Part shown: piece by piece, positions 33,290 through 41,087 of the stretch | How the letters are laid out: every line of letters begins with the position of its first letter | Numbering within the stretch: position 1 is the stretch's first letter | NCBI GenBank assembly: GCA_017407705.1 | Contig: JAFQWA010000007.1 | Coordinates: 1 to 64,000, forward strand | Length of the DNA: 64,000 nucleotides | From: Clostridia bacterium | Lineage (GTDB): Bacteria > Bacillota > Clostridia > Oscillospirales > Acutalibacteraceae | Reading direction: 5' to 3' | Translations under genes and position numbers: made by a program | The notes under the pieces: generated by a model | Database searches by the model: none | What the model saw: the letters and a program-made list of their open reading frames with translations, nothing else | Told to the model about the DNA's origin: nothing

Positions 33290-34084
33290 TCACTCGTTGA
33301 TATTATAAACCTTAACAGCATTTCTGCTGAATATTTTTTGCTTTGCAGTATCGCTTAAATTCAACTGTTCTATGTAATTAAGTTCATCGGGGGCGTTCCA
33401 CATAGGATAGTCAGTGCCGAACATAATATGGTCCTCACCGTAAATATCCACCAGCTTTCTCACTGTGTCAATAGGGCACTCGAAAAAGGTGGAGCAGGTA
33501 TCTACGTAAACGCCCGTATCCCACAGCCATTTTGCAGATTCTTCCCACTCGGAATATCCACCAAAGTGAGCGGCAACCACTGTAAGCTTGGGGAACATCT
33601 TCATAATGTTTTTAACTCGGTATGCTTTGGAATACTCATATCTTTTATCGCCGGTATGGAACAAAACGGGAATTCTGCCCTCAATACATTCGTATATCTT
33701 ACAAGCGTTTTTATCATCAATATTAAACTTCTGAAAATCGGGGTGCAGCTTGATGCCGGTAAGTCCCAGTGAGATCAAACGGTCGATCTCGTCGGCAATA
33801 TTTTCATAATCAGGGTGCATAGTGCCCAGACCTGTGAACCACTGAGGGTACTTTTGCACCTGAGAAGCAATAAAATTGTTAATGCTTTCTACCTGAGCGG
33901 GTACAGTGGCGGCTGAATGGACTACAAAATGGTCCACACCGCTTGAAGCTGCTGATTTTATCAGTCCCTCGGCAGTTCCGCCACCCCACATCTCGATGTT
34001 GTAAAATGCACCGATGCCTTTGGTGGCTTTTTCAGCCACCTTGTCGGGGTAAATGTGGGTATGGGTATCAATAAGTTTATACAT
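33290..34084 (-). CDS. Amidohydrolase-2 family metal-dependent hydrolase
   Basis: A 264-residue TIM-barrel hydrolase. DTHTHIYP at residues 7-14 supplies the HxH metal pair; GIKLHPDFQ near 109, LFHTGDK near 139, AAHFGGY near 170 and FGTDYPMW near 222 (metal-binding Asp) follow in the order of the amidohydrolase-2 (gamma-resorcylate decarboxylase/TatD-like) group. The substrate is not evident. It lies between polA (23 bases upstream) and the RpiB-nucleoside hydrolase fusion (11 bases downstream) on the minus strand, so it may take part in nucleoside or sugar salvage. Confidence 0.87.
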   Translation of the reverse strand: MYKLIDTHTHIYPDKVAEKATKGIGAFYNIEMWGGGTAEGLIKSAASSGVDHFVVHSAATVPAQVESINNFIASQVQKYPQWFTGLGTMHPDYENIADEIDRLISLGLTGIKLHPDFQKFNIDDKNACKIYECIEGRIPVLFHTGDKRYEYSKAYRVKNIMKMFPKLTVVAAHFGGYSEWEESAKWLWDTGVYVDTCSTFFECPIDTVRKLVDIYGEDHIMFGTDYPMWNAPDELNYIEQLNLSDTAKQKIFSRNAVKVYNINE

Positions 34085-34107
34085 AAATAAGACTCCGTAA
34101 TATAGAT

Positions 34108-36645
34108 TTATTTGGTTTCAAACCAGGTTTTGCCACACTTGACCTCTGAGGTCATGGGCACCTTCATTTTGACAGCGGCTTCCATTTCCTCTTTGAGTAT
34201 GGCAGCAACCTTTTCCTGCTCTGAAATGGGTGCTTCGCAGATAAGCTCGTCGTGTACCTGCAATATAAGCTTGGCATTGAGGTTTTCCGCTTTTAGTCGG
34301 TTGAACACCTTAACCATTGCGATCTTGATTATATCCGCAGCGGTGCCCTGAATAGGCATATTTCTTGCAACACGCTCACCAAAAGCACGCATATTGAAAT
34401 TGCTTGATGCAAGCTCGGGCAAATATCTGCGACGGCCAAATGAAGTGGTTACATAACCGTCCTGCTTTGCTTTTTCAACGGTATTGTCCATATACTCACG
34501 AACACCTTTGTAGGTGTTCATATATCCTTCAATATACTTTTTAGCCTGAGCAACGCTTACGCCAATATCCTTAGACAGTGAAAATGCACCGATACCGTAA
34601 ACGATACCGAAGTTAACAGCCTTTGCACGGCTTCGCATTTCAGACGTTACCATATCCACAGGCATATTAAACACCTGAGATGCAGTAAGTGTGTGAATAT
34701 CCACGTTATTTAAAAAGGCGTTGCACATAGTTTCATCGTCGGCAATATGGGCAAGTACTCGAAGCTCGATCTGAGAATAGTCTGCATCAACCAGCACGTA
34801 ACCCTCTTTAGCAGTGAAGAATTTACGCAACTCTCTGCCAAGCTTAGTACGTACGGGAATGTTCTGCAGGTTGGGTTCTAACGAACTTATTCTGCCGGTT
34901 CTGGTTTCGGTTTGGTTAAAGGTAGAGTGTATTCTGCCGTCATCACCGATAACCTTGATAAGTCCGTCACAATAGGTGGACTTCAGCTTGGTAACGCTTC
35001 TGTATTCCAGCAAAAGCTCCACTGCGTCTGACTCGTATCGCAGATTTTCCAAAACCTCTGCACTGGTGGAATATCCGGTTTTAGTCTTTTTGCCGTGGGG
35101 CAGACCTAACTTTTCAAACAACGCCTCACCCAGTTGTTTGGGTGAATTGAGATTAAACTCATATCCGATAATATCAAATATCTCCTGCTGAAGCTGATAG
35201 GCTCTGTGGGCAAGAAATTCACCGTAGGCCTTGATGCCGTTGGCATCCACTAAAAAGCCTTCCTTTTCCATTTGGTAAAGAGTGTAGGATAGGGGAATCT
35301 CAATATCACGCAAAAGGGATAACTGTCCGTTATCCTCGATTTCTTTTGAAAGCAGCTTATATATCTCACTTAAAAGCTTAAGCTCGGATATACAACCTGC
35401 AAATTCACCCTCAAAGGTTTCTGCTGCAACGGATTTAATATCTGCTATTCGGCTTATAGAATAGTCCTTGGAATCGGGAATAAGCAGGTAAGCCGCCAAC
35501 ATAGTATCAAAGGCGATAGAAGGCTCGAACTCAAGGTCTAAGCTGTGATACAGTCCCTTGCAGTTGTGAGTTATGATGTTTTTAGCCATTAAGGGATAGG
35601 TAAGGTTTTTATTAAATAAATAAACAGTATCGTTGAGTAATGCTAAAACAACCTTTTTATCAGCGTCGAAAAGCATTACTGCATTATCCAGGCAAACGTT
35701 AAAATCATTTTCGATAATTTTAATTTCGGTGGCTGTAATGGGAGTTGCCGTAATATCGGTGTTTACATCAGCAACTGAATTAAGCTGCAGCTTGTCTATG
35801 GTTTTGAACATTTCAAGCTTAATAAGCAAGGCTTTAAGAGCAGACTTATCCATACCGCCCAAAGCATAGCTTGTAATGTCGTTATCAATGGGAACAGTGC
35901 GGCAGATAGTGCCCAGTTCTCGGCTCAAAAAGGCGTTGTCTTTATCGTTTATCAGCTTATTTCGAAGGTTATCCTTAATATCAAGGGTGTCGATCTCGCT
36001 GTATATTTTATCAATGGAACCGTATTTTGAAATAAGATCTCCTGCAGTTTTAGGACCCACTCCTGCAACACCGGGGATATTATCGGAGCTATCCCCTTGC
36101 AAAGCCTTGATCTCTATCATCTGCAACGGGGTAACGCCGTAATCCTCTTTGATTTTAGCAGTGTCGTAAACCGTTACAACGGGAGCACCTGCTTTAGTAG
36201 CGGCAAGCATAACCTGAACACTGTCACTGACCAGCTGCAGAGAGTCACGGTCACCGGTGGCAATAACACACTGATTGCCGCTGTTTTGGGACATTTCTGC
36301 AAGAGTACCTAAAATGTCATCAGCCTCAAAGCCTTCTTTTTCCAACACCTTGCAGCCGTAATAGGTTAAAACCTCTTTCAAAACGGGAAGCTGCATGGCA
36401 AGTTCATCGGGCATCGGCTTTCTGCCTGCCTTATACTCACTGTACTGCTTATGACGGAAGGTGGGTGCTTTAAGGTCAAAGGCAACGGCAATACCGTCAG
36501 GCTTGACTTCACTTTCCAGCTTGAAAAGAATATTCATAAAACCGTAAATTCCGTTGGTAAACATACCGTCCTTAGTGGATAGGGGACGAATACCGTAAAA
36601 GGCACGGTTTATTATGGAATTACCGTCTATAGCAAGCAGCTTCAT
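34108..36645 (-). CDS. polA: DNA polymerase I
   Basis: An 845-residue family A polymerase for Okazaki fragment processing and repair. Residues 1-290 are the 5'-3' exonuclease (DGNSIINRAFYG, FEADDILGT, GDSSDNIPGVAGVGPKTA). Residues 310-460 replace the proofreading domain; the DxE metal motif is not seen (FDADKK where it is expected), so proofreading is probably lost, as in Bacillus. The polymerase domain has DYSQIELRVLAHIADD (motif A), RAKAVNFGIVYG (motif B) and VHDELICE (motif C). Start ATG has AGGAGA before it and a good promoter upstream. Two hydrolase genes follow in the operon. Confidence 0.97.
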   Translation of the reverse strand: MKLLAIDGNSIINRAFYGIRPLSTKDGMFTNGIYGFMNILFKLESEVKPDGIAVAFDLKAPTFRHKQYSEYKAGRKPMPDELAMQLPVLKEVLTYYGCKVLEKEGFEADDILGTLAEMSQNSGNQCVIATGDRDSLQLVSDSVQVMLAATKAGAPVVTVYDTAKIKEDYGVTPLQMIEIKALQGDSSDNIPGVAGVGPKTAGDLISKYGSIDKIYSEIDTLDIKDNLRNKLINDKDNAFLSRELGTICRTVPIDNDITSYALGGMDKSALKALLIKLEMFKTIDKLQLNSVADVNTDITATPITATEIKIIENDFNVCLDNAVMLFDADKKVVLALLNDTVYLFNKNLTYPLMAKNIITHNCKGLYHSLDLEFEPSIAFDTMLAAYLLIPDSKDYSISRIADIKSVAAETFEGEFAGCISELKLLSEIYKLLSKEIEDNGQLSLLRDIEIPLSYTLYQMEKEGFLVDANGIKAYGEFLAHRAYQLQQEIFDIIGYEFNLNSPKQLGEALFEKLGLPHGKKTKTGYSTSAEVLENLRYESDAVELLLEYRSVTKLKSTYCDGLIKVIGDDGRIHSTFNQTETRTGRISSLEPNLQNIPVRTKLGRELRKFFTAKEGYVLVDADYSQIELRVLAHIADDETMCNAFLNNVDIHTLTASQVFNMPVDMVTSEMRSRAKAVNFGIVYGIGAFSLSKDIGVSVAQAKKYIEGYMNTYKGVREYMDNTVEKAKQDGYVTTSFGRRRYLPELASSNFNMRAFGERVARNMPIQGTAADIIKIAMVKVFNRLKAENLNAKLILQVHDELICEAPISEQEKVAAILKEEMEAAVKMKVPMTSEVKCGKTWFETK

Positions 36646-36676
36646 ACTGATTCTCCTAAAATTTATTTATTGAAAT

Positions 36677-36705
36677 ATTATACCCCAATTTTAAGCTCAG
36701 TTCAA
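36677..36705 (-). promoter_or_regulatory. Promoter of polA operon
   Basis: On the complement TTGAAC (36705-36700) and TATAAT (36682-36677) with 17 bases between. Confidence 0.7.
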
Positions 36706-36816
36706 GGTTTATGACAATTTTTAGTGGGTAATATAAAAATATTCGACATTTTTATACATATTGATAAGGAAATTATAAAAAGGGATAAATTATTTATACA
36801 ATTTATCAAAAATTTC

Positions 36817-36845
36817 TTGACTTTACAGGGGCTATGATGTAATAT
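36817..36845 (+). promoter_or_regulatory. Promoter of the sigma factor gene
   Basis: TTGACT at 36817-36822, 17 bases, TAATAT at 36840-36845, 50 bases before the start codon. Confidence 0.6.
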
Positions 36846-36895
36846 TAAGGTAGTTTCATACAACTATTAAGATTGCGGTATTTGTGGAGTAATTT

Positions 36896-37471
36896 ATGTC
36901 CGATTTTTCAGAAAAAGATTTGCGTCAGGCAACCGATGAAGAGCTGTGTGCTCTGTCTAAAAAGGGTAATGATGATGCGTTTTCAGCCTTGGTCGGACGA
37001 TATATTTTCACTGTGCATGACCGTGCTTCAGGGTATTACGGTAGCGGCATTGATTCAGACGATCTTACCCAAGAGGGTATGATAGGGCTGATGAGTGCAG
37101 TCCGTTGTTACGATAAGGATTGCGGTGCAAGTTTTAGAACCTTTGCCTGGCTGTGTATTGACAGAAGTATTATTTCAGCCGTCCGTTCTACTTTGAGAAA
37201 AAAGCAGATTCCCAGCTCGTCCATAGTGTCTATCGACGATTGGGACGAACCCGATCTTAATAACGGCAGTGATCCTGAAGCGGTGCTTATCGCAAAGGAA
37301 GATATGAACCTTCTGAATGAAAAGATATTTAATCGACTAACCGATTTTGAACTCAGTGTTCTGAAAATGTACCTTGGTGGCTATTCTTATAGCAGTATTG
37401 CATCCTCGCTTGCATGCCCGGTGAAAGCCGTTGACAACGCACTGCAACGCTTGAGGCGTAAGCTAAAATAA
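36896..37471 (+). CDS. RNA polymerase sigma factor, SigH-like
   Basis: A 191-residue sigma-70 family protein with regions 2 and 4. Region 2 shows DSDDLTQEGMIGLMSAVRCYDKDCGASFRTFAWLCI (about 50-85), close to SigH (Spo0H) of sporulating Firmicutes; region 4 is RLTDFELSVLKMYLGGYSYSSIASSLACPVKAVDNALQRLRRKLK (about 146-190), a helix-turn-helix reading the -35. SigH drives the start of sporulation and competence in Bacillus. The usual upstream partner (rlmB/NYN domain gene) is not here; polA is divergent. GGAG precedes ATG at 10 bases. A specific ECF role cannot be excluded. Confidence 0.82.
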   Translation: MSDFSEKDLRQATDEELCALSKKGNDDAFSALVGRYIFTVHDRASGYYGSGIDSDDLTQEGMIGLMSAVRCYDKDCGASFRTFAWLCIDRSIISAVRSTLRKKQIPSSSIVSIDDWDEPDLNNGSDPEAVLIAKEDMNLLNEKIFNRLTDFELSVLKMYLGGYSYSSIASSLACPVKAVDNALQRLRRKLK

Positions 37472-37473
37472 AA

Positions 37474-37503
37474 TAGACAGTGTGTACGTCTGATTGGTAT
37501 AAT
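37474..37503 (+). promoter_or_regulatory. Extended -10 promoter of the zinc-ribbon gene
   Basis: TAGACA at 37474-37479, 18 bases, TATAAT at 37498-37503 preceded by TGG (TGn extension). Confidence 0.55.
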
Positions 37504-37617
37504 GGCTTTAAGCCTTTATATATGGCCCGATAGCTTAAGTGTAGCGTTGGCAATTTTAAAAGGTGCCGGTGCCATTCCGGTGAGGGCAAAAAATACAATT
37601 TCAAGCGAGGTAACGAC
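37504..37617 (+). other. Possible structured 5' leader
   Basis: About 105 transcribed bases precede the zinc-ribbon gene. TGCCGG...CCGG...GGCA around 37563-37588 can form a nested stem and GGCTTTAAGCC (37505-37515) is palindromic. No known riboswitch is recognised. Confidence 0.3.
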
Positions 37618-37893
37618 ATGTTCCAAGACAAAACCCTTATCTGCAAAGAGTGCGGAAACGAATTCATTTTTACTGCCGGTGAGCAGGAGTTTTACGAGGC
37701 TAAAGGCTTCGTGAACGAACCCCAGCGTTGCAAGCCCTGCCGTGATGCACGCAAAAACGCTTCCAGAACAGAGCGCGAAATGTTTACAGCTGTTTGCGCT
37801 GAGTGCGGAAAAGAAGCAAAGGTTCCTTTTAAACCCCGCGAGGACCGTCCTGTATATTGCAGCGAGTGCTTTGAAAAATCAAAAGAGACCTAA
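37618..37893 (+). CDS. Zinc-ribbon domain protein (zf-trcl/CxxC type)
   Basis: A 91-residue protein with two zinc-binding halves. The first has CKECG (residues 9-13) and CKPC (about 38-41); the second has CAEC (about 60-63) and CSEC (about 80-83). LICKECGNEFIFTAGEQEFYEAKGF is the signature of the probable zinc-binding domain family PF13451 of Firmicutes. Function is unknown; a nucleic-acid or ribosome-associated role is common for such ribbons. GAGGT stands before ATG. It is transcribed alone from the promoter at 37474 to the terminator at 37913. Confidence 0.88.
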   Translation: MFQDKTLICKECGNEFIFTAGEQEFYEAKGFVNEPQRCKPCRDARKNASRTEREMFTAVCAECGKEAKVPFKPREDRPVYCSECFEKSKET

Positions 37894-37912
37894 TTAAAAA
37901 ATAAAAACTGCG

Positions 37913-37938
37913 ATGGAGAAATCCGTCGCAGTTTTTTT
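37913..37938 (+). terminator. Terminator of the zinc-ribbon gene
   Basis: AAAACTGCGATGGA / TCCGTCGCAGTTTT with loop GAAA and a T7 tail. Confidence 0.88.
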
Positions 37939-37961
37939 GTAGCTTAATCGACATAAAAATG

Positions 37962-37990
37962 TTGACAATTACAGTTTTCCGTGATAAAAT
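37962..37990 (+). promoter_or_regulatory. Promoter of degV-HAD operon
   Basis: TTGACA at 37962-37967, 17 bases, TAAAAT at 37985-37990. Confidence 0.72.
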
Positions 37991-38022
37991 CCAACGACTG
38001 AAGATATACCAAGGAGAATTTT

Positions 38023-38862
38023 ATGAGCGTAAAAATTATCATTGACTCAACAGCCGATCTGATACCCGCTATAAAAAGCAGACTTACCGTAGTGCCGTTA
38101 ACAGTGCATTTCGGTAATGATGAATATATCGACGGCGTTACCATAACCCACAAACAGTTTTACGAAAAGCTGATCGAAACCGATGTAATGCCCACCACAA
38201 GTCAGGCAACCCCCAATGACTTTTCAAAGGTGTTTGATGAGGTGAAAAACGCAGGGGAGAGTGCAGTGGTGATAACTGTTTCGTCCAAGCTCTCAGGCAC
38301 CTATCAGAGTGCTATGATAGCCGCCGCTGACTATGATAACATATATGTGGTTGACAGTGATTCTGTGGCTATCGGTTCGGGAGTACTTGCTCAGCTGGCG
38401 CTTAAGCTCTCAGATGAGGGTGTGGATGCAAAGGCTATTGCCGATACATTGGAAACAGAGAAGAAAAACGTGCGTATAATCGCTATGGTGGATACCTTGG
38501 AGTATTTAAAGCGCGGTGGCAGAGTTTCTAAGGCAGCAGCGTTTGCAGGTGGCCTTTTGAACATCAAGCCGGTAATTTCGGTGGCAGAAGGCGAGATAAA
38601 TATACTGGGTAAAGCAAGAGGCTCAAAGCAGGGTAATAATCTGCTGGTAACTGAGATAGAAAAAGCAGGCGGCGTTGATTTTGACAAACCGATTCTGTTA
38701 GGTTATACTGGACTCAGTGACGTGTTGCTGCAAAAGTATATTGAGGATAGCGCTGAGCTGTGGAAAGACAGTAAAACAGAGCTAAGCTATACAGTTGTGG
38801 GCAGTGTTATCGGAACTCACGCAGGTCCCGGTGCTATTGCAGTGGCTTTCTTTAAGAAGTAA
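38023..38862 (+). CDS. DegV family fatty acid-binding protein
   Basis: A 279-residue DegV protein. The N-terminal IIDSTADLIP, the VPLTVHFGNDEYIDG block, TSQATPNDF near 60, SSKLSGTYQSA near 88 and the C-terminal GSVIGTHAGPGAIAVAF are diagnostic. In staphylococci related FakB proteins bind a fatty acid and present it to the kinase FakA; no fakA-like (DAK) gene is in this window, so its partner would be elsewhere. AAGGAGA precedes ATG. A HAD phosphatase gene follows after 18 bases in the same unit. Confidence 0.93.
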   Translation: MSVKIIIDSTADLIPAIKSRLTVVPLTVHFGNDEYIDGVTITHKQFYEKLIETDVMPTTSQATPNDFSKVFDEVKNAGESAVVITVSSKLSGTYQSAMIAAADYDNIYVVDSDSVAIGSGVLAQLALKLSDEGVDAKAIADTLETEKKNVRIIAMVDTLEYLKRGGRVSKAAAFAGGLLNIKPVISVAEGEINILGKARGSKQGNNLLVTEIEKAGGVDFDKPILLGYTGLSDVLLQKYIEDSAELWKDSKTELSYTVVGSVIGTHAGPGAIAVAFFKK

Positions 38863-38880
38863 AAATTACAGGGTGATGAA

Positions 38881-39597
38881 ATGAGTATAAAGGCAGTTTT
38901 GTTTGATTTAGACGGAACCTTGCTTCCAATGGATCAGGATATATTTATAAAGGCGTATTTTAAGGGTATCAGCACCAAACTGGCACCTTTGGGATATGAC
39001 CCAAAACAGCTTATAGGCGCTATCTGGACAGGCACTGAGGCTATGATAAGAAACAACGGTGAAAAAAGCAACGAAGCTGTGTTTTGGGATGAGTTTTCCA
39101 AAATATTCGGTGAAAAGTGCAGGGAAGACGAGCCTCATTTTGATGAGTTTTACAGAACTGATTTTCAGAACGTTAGATCCGTTTGCGGCTTTGATAAAAA
39201 CGCCGCCAAAACGGTACATAAACTAAAGGCTGCAGGTGTTCGTGTGGTATTGGCAACCAACCCCATATTTCCTGCGGTTGCAACCCAAAGCCGTATTGCC
39301 TGGGCAGGTCTTACCCCTGAGGATTTCGAGCTTTATACCACTTATGAAAACTCAAGATACAGCAAACCTAATCCCAAGTACTACACCGACATTATTGATA
39401 AGCTTGGCGTGGATGCCACTGAGTGCTTAATGGTAGGTAACGACGTGGGTGATGATATGGTGGCAAAAGACCTTGGTATGCAGGTGTTTTTGCTGACTGA
39501 TAACCTTATTAACAAGGATAATGTTGATGTATCAGCATTTCCAAACGGTGATTTTTCACAGCTGTCAGCGTTTATTGATAACTTACTTAACAAATAA
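38881..39597 (+). CDS. HAD-family hydrolase
   Basis: A 238-residue phosphatase of the haloacid dehalogenase superfamily. Motif I is LFDLDGTLL with nucleophile Asp9 and Asp11; motif II is VLATNP near 123; motif III/IV is SKPNPKYY (Lys) then VGNDVGDD near 185. The helical C1 cap between residues 15 and 100 is of the phosphoglycolate/pyrimidine nucleotidase type, but the substrate is not evident. It follows degV by 18 bases. Its last four codons overlap the left 19-bp inverted repeat of the accessory island, so its C-terminus may have been reshaped by the insertion. Confidence 0.88.
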   Translation: MSIKAVLFDLDGTLLPMDQDIFIKAYFKGISTKLAPLGYDPKQLIGAIWTGTEAMIRNNGEKSNEAVFWDEFSKIFGEKCREDEPHFDEFYRTDFQNVRSVCGFDKNAAKTVHKLKAAGVRVVLATNPIFPAVATQSRIAWAGLTPEDFELYTTYENSRYSKPNPKYYTDIIDKLGVDATECLMVGNDVGDDMVAKDLGMQVFLLTDNLINKDNVDVSAFPNGDFSQLSAFIDNLLNK

Positions 39598-39605
39598 AAG
39601 ACAGG
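39587..39605 (+). repeat. Left terminal inverted repeat of accessory island
   Basis: TTAACAAATAAAAGACAGG is the exact reverse complement of 42168-42186; with one mismatch the match continues through ACTT (24 bases). It includes the stop codon of the HAD gene. Confidence 0.75.
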
Positions 39606-39652
39606 CACTTTAAAAGGGAGACACTTCGTAAAGAAGTTTTGCTTATTAAATC

Positions 39653-39690
39653 AAATAAACCTTCCGATAATTGTCGGAAGGTTTATTTTT
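39653..39690. terminator. Bidirectional terminator between HAD and XRE genes
   Basis: AATAAACCTTCCGA / TCGGAAGGTTTATT with loop TAATTG and TTTTT beyond; it contains the XRE stop codon. Confidence 0.88.
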
Positions 39691-39886
39691 TCTCAAATTC
39701 TTCACCTGTTATCAAAAAATTTATAGAAACATTAAAATATTTTGACATTGCTACTAATAACGAAAGTGAGGGTTCTCTTTTGCCATTTTCATAATACGAT
39801 AAAGATTCACGCGAAATGTGTAAATCCATCGCAACCTTTTGTTGGTTTAGATTGCGTTGCTTTCTTATAAGTTTTAATCCAAGCAT
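39683..39886 (-). CDS. XRE-family transcriptional regulator
   Basis: A 67-residue helix-turn-helix protein: LIRKQRNLNQQKVAMDLHISRESLSYYENGKREPSLSLLVAMSKYFNVSINFLITG is a Cro/cI-type domain. The start is ATG at 39884-39886; the longer frame to 39970 would run through the operator and into the divergent methyltransferase gene. It is divergent from the methyltransferase gene, and the 77 bases between the two starts contain a symmetric double operator (39907-39947), so it most likely represses both itself and the methyltransferase, like the C proteins of restriction-modification systems. It is the first gene of the island. Confidence 0.88.
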   Translation of the reverse strand: MLGLKLIRKQRNLNQQKVAMDLHISRESLSYYENGKREPSLSLLVAMSKYFNVSINFLITGEEFEKK

Positions 39887-39906
39887 GAAATCACCCTTGA
39901 TTTTAT

Positions 39907-39947
39907 TGTAACACAATGTTACAATAAAAATGTAACATTGTGTTACA
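39907..39947. promoter_or_regulatory. Symmetric double operator of the XRE regulator
   Basis: TGTAACACAATGTTACA (39907-39923) and its exact reverse complement (39931-39947) are separated by ATAAAAA. Each 17-base arm is itself a near palindrome (TGTAACA/TGTTACA), giving two dimer sites between the divergent starts. Confidence 0.8.
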
Positions 39948-39963
39948 TTTGGAGGGTGGTCAC

Positions 39964-40665
39964 ATGGCAATCAACAGAGATTTAAGTTCTGCGAAAAAAA
40001 ATAAAAAAGATGAGTTTTATACCCAACTTGCTGATATTGAAATTGAAATGAAACATTACAGAAAGCACTTTAAGGATAAAGTGGTTTTCTGTAATTGCGA
40101 CGACCCATACGAAAGCAACTTTTTCAAATACTTTGCGATGAACTTTAATTATTTAGGTCTTAAAAAGTTGGTTGCTACTTGCTATATGGGGTCTCCCGTT
40201 GTGGGCGAACAATTTGAACAACTGTCTTTGTTTGACATTTTACCGAGTGAAGAAAACACACCGAAAAGATTTCCGTATAAAATTCAGATAACCGAAGTTA
40301 TTGACATTAACGGGGACGGTGCAGTTGATTTAACTGATGTTGAATATCTATTGCGAAACAAGAAAAATTCTCTTACACTTTTGGACGTGGACGGAGATTT
40401 TCGTTCTCCCGAATGTGTTGAGATTTTGAAACAAGCAGATGTTGTTGTTACCAATCCACCATTTTCGTTGTTCCGTGAGTACGTTGCCCAATTAGTTGAA
40501 TATGACAAGAAATTCATCATTATAGGTAATATAAATGCAATTACATACAAAGAAATTTTCCCTTTACCTATTTTAACAACGGCAACATTAGACGAAAAAG
40601 ATTTTGTATGTACTTGCATAGGAATAAAAAACAACCTCTTAAATGAATTGGTGGGTGATAAATAA
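39964..40665 (+). CDS. EcoRI-type adenine-specific DNA methyltransferase, aberrant C-terminus
   Basis: A 233-residue N6-adenine methyltransferase of the EcoRI-type family (PF13651 style). KKDEFYTQLADIE (15-27), VVFCNCDDPYESNFFKYF (40-57), GLKKLVATCY (65-74) and DGDFRSPE...ADVVVTNPPFSLF (143-170, with NPPF at 164-167) are its blocks. After IGNINAITYKEIF (188-199) the family normally continues for about 100 residues, but here a 34-residue tail of different character ends the frame, so it looks truncated or rearranged and may lack the target-recognition part. GGAGGG sets ATG 39964 over the upstream frame start. No restriction enzyme gene is adjacent. Confidence 0.8.
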   Translation: MAINRDLSSAKKNKKDEFYTQLADIEIEMKHYRKHFKDKVVFCNCDDPYESNFFKYFAMNFNYLGLKKLVATCYMGSPVVGEQFEQLSLFDILPSEENTPKRFPYKIQITEVIDINGDGAVDLTDVEYLLRNKKNSLTLLDVDGDFRSPECVEILKQADVVVTNPPFSLFREYVAQLVEYDKKFIIIGNINAITYKEIFPLPILTTATLDEKDFVCTCIGIKNNLLNELVGDK

Positions 40666-40686
40666 AAAATCGTATAAAACGAGCAT

Positions 40687-40715
40687 TTGATTTAAGATTA
40701 ACAAAATGATATAAT
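40687..40715 (+). promoter_or_regulatory. Promoter of the small coiled-coil gene
   Basis: TTGATT at 40687-40692, 17 bases, TATAAT at 40710-40715. Confidence 0.6.
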
Positions 40716-40735
40716 GATAATAAGAGGCGAGAAAG

Positions 40736-40927
40736 ATGAATGCTAAGCAGCGAACAAAATTAGAAAGTATCATTTCAGAGCTTGAGGATATCATTTCTGA
40801 CGAACAAGATAAACTTGACAACTTAGAAGAAAACTTTAGTGGTACTGAGAGATACGAAAGAATTGAAGAAGGAATTACGTGTTTAGAGGGCGCAGTTGAG
40901 AACATACAGTCGGCAATAGAAAATTAG
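40736..40927 (+). CDS. Small acidic coiled-coil protein
   Basis: A 63-residue protein with its own promoter and a GAGGCGAG ribosome site. The sequence is almost wholly helical and heptad-like (KLESIISELEDIISDEQDKLDNLEENF, then ERIEEGITCLEGAVENIQSAIEN), strongly acidic, with a short break at GTERYE. Such small two-helix proteins are frequent in phages and integrated elements; no function is known. It lies between the methyltransferase gene and the SOS-box gene within the accessory island. Confidence 0.7.
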   Translation: MNAKQRTKLESIISELEDIISDEQDKLDNLEENFSGTERYERIEEGITCLEGAVENIQSAIEN

Positions 40928-40953
40928 AAATTTATAAAATATATAAAACTTCA

Positions 40954-41005
40954 TTGACATTTTAAACAAAAAGGTGTAGAATTAAATTTGTCGAACAAGT
41001 GTTCG
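40954..41005 (+). promoter_or_regulatory. Promoter with consensus LexA (SOS) box
   Basis: TTGACA (40954-40959) and TAGAAT (40977-40982) with 17 bases between; CGAACAAGTGTTCG at 40992-41005 is a perfect palindromic Gram-positive LexA site over the expected transcription start. Confidence 0.85.
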
Positions 41006-41087
41006 GTAAACTTTGCAAAGTCCACAATATAGGACAGTAAAGTGTAGTATAATTATAAAAACAAAATTATTTAAAGGAGATTTTGCT

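Noticed and set aside
39940-39963. Earlier start of the methyltransferase at 39940
   Set aside because: That start lies in the operator palindrome and has no ribosome site, while GGAGGG is correctly spaced from ATG 39964.
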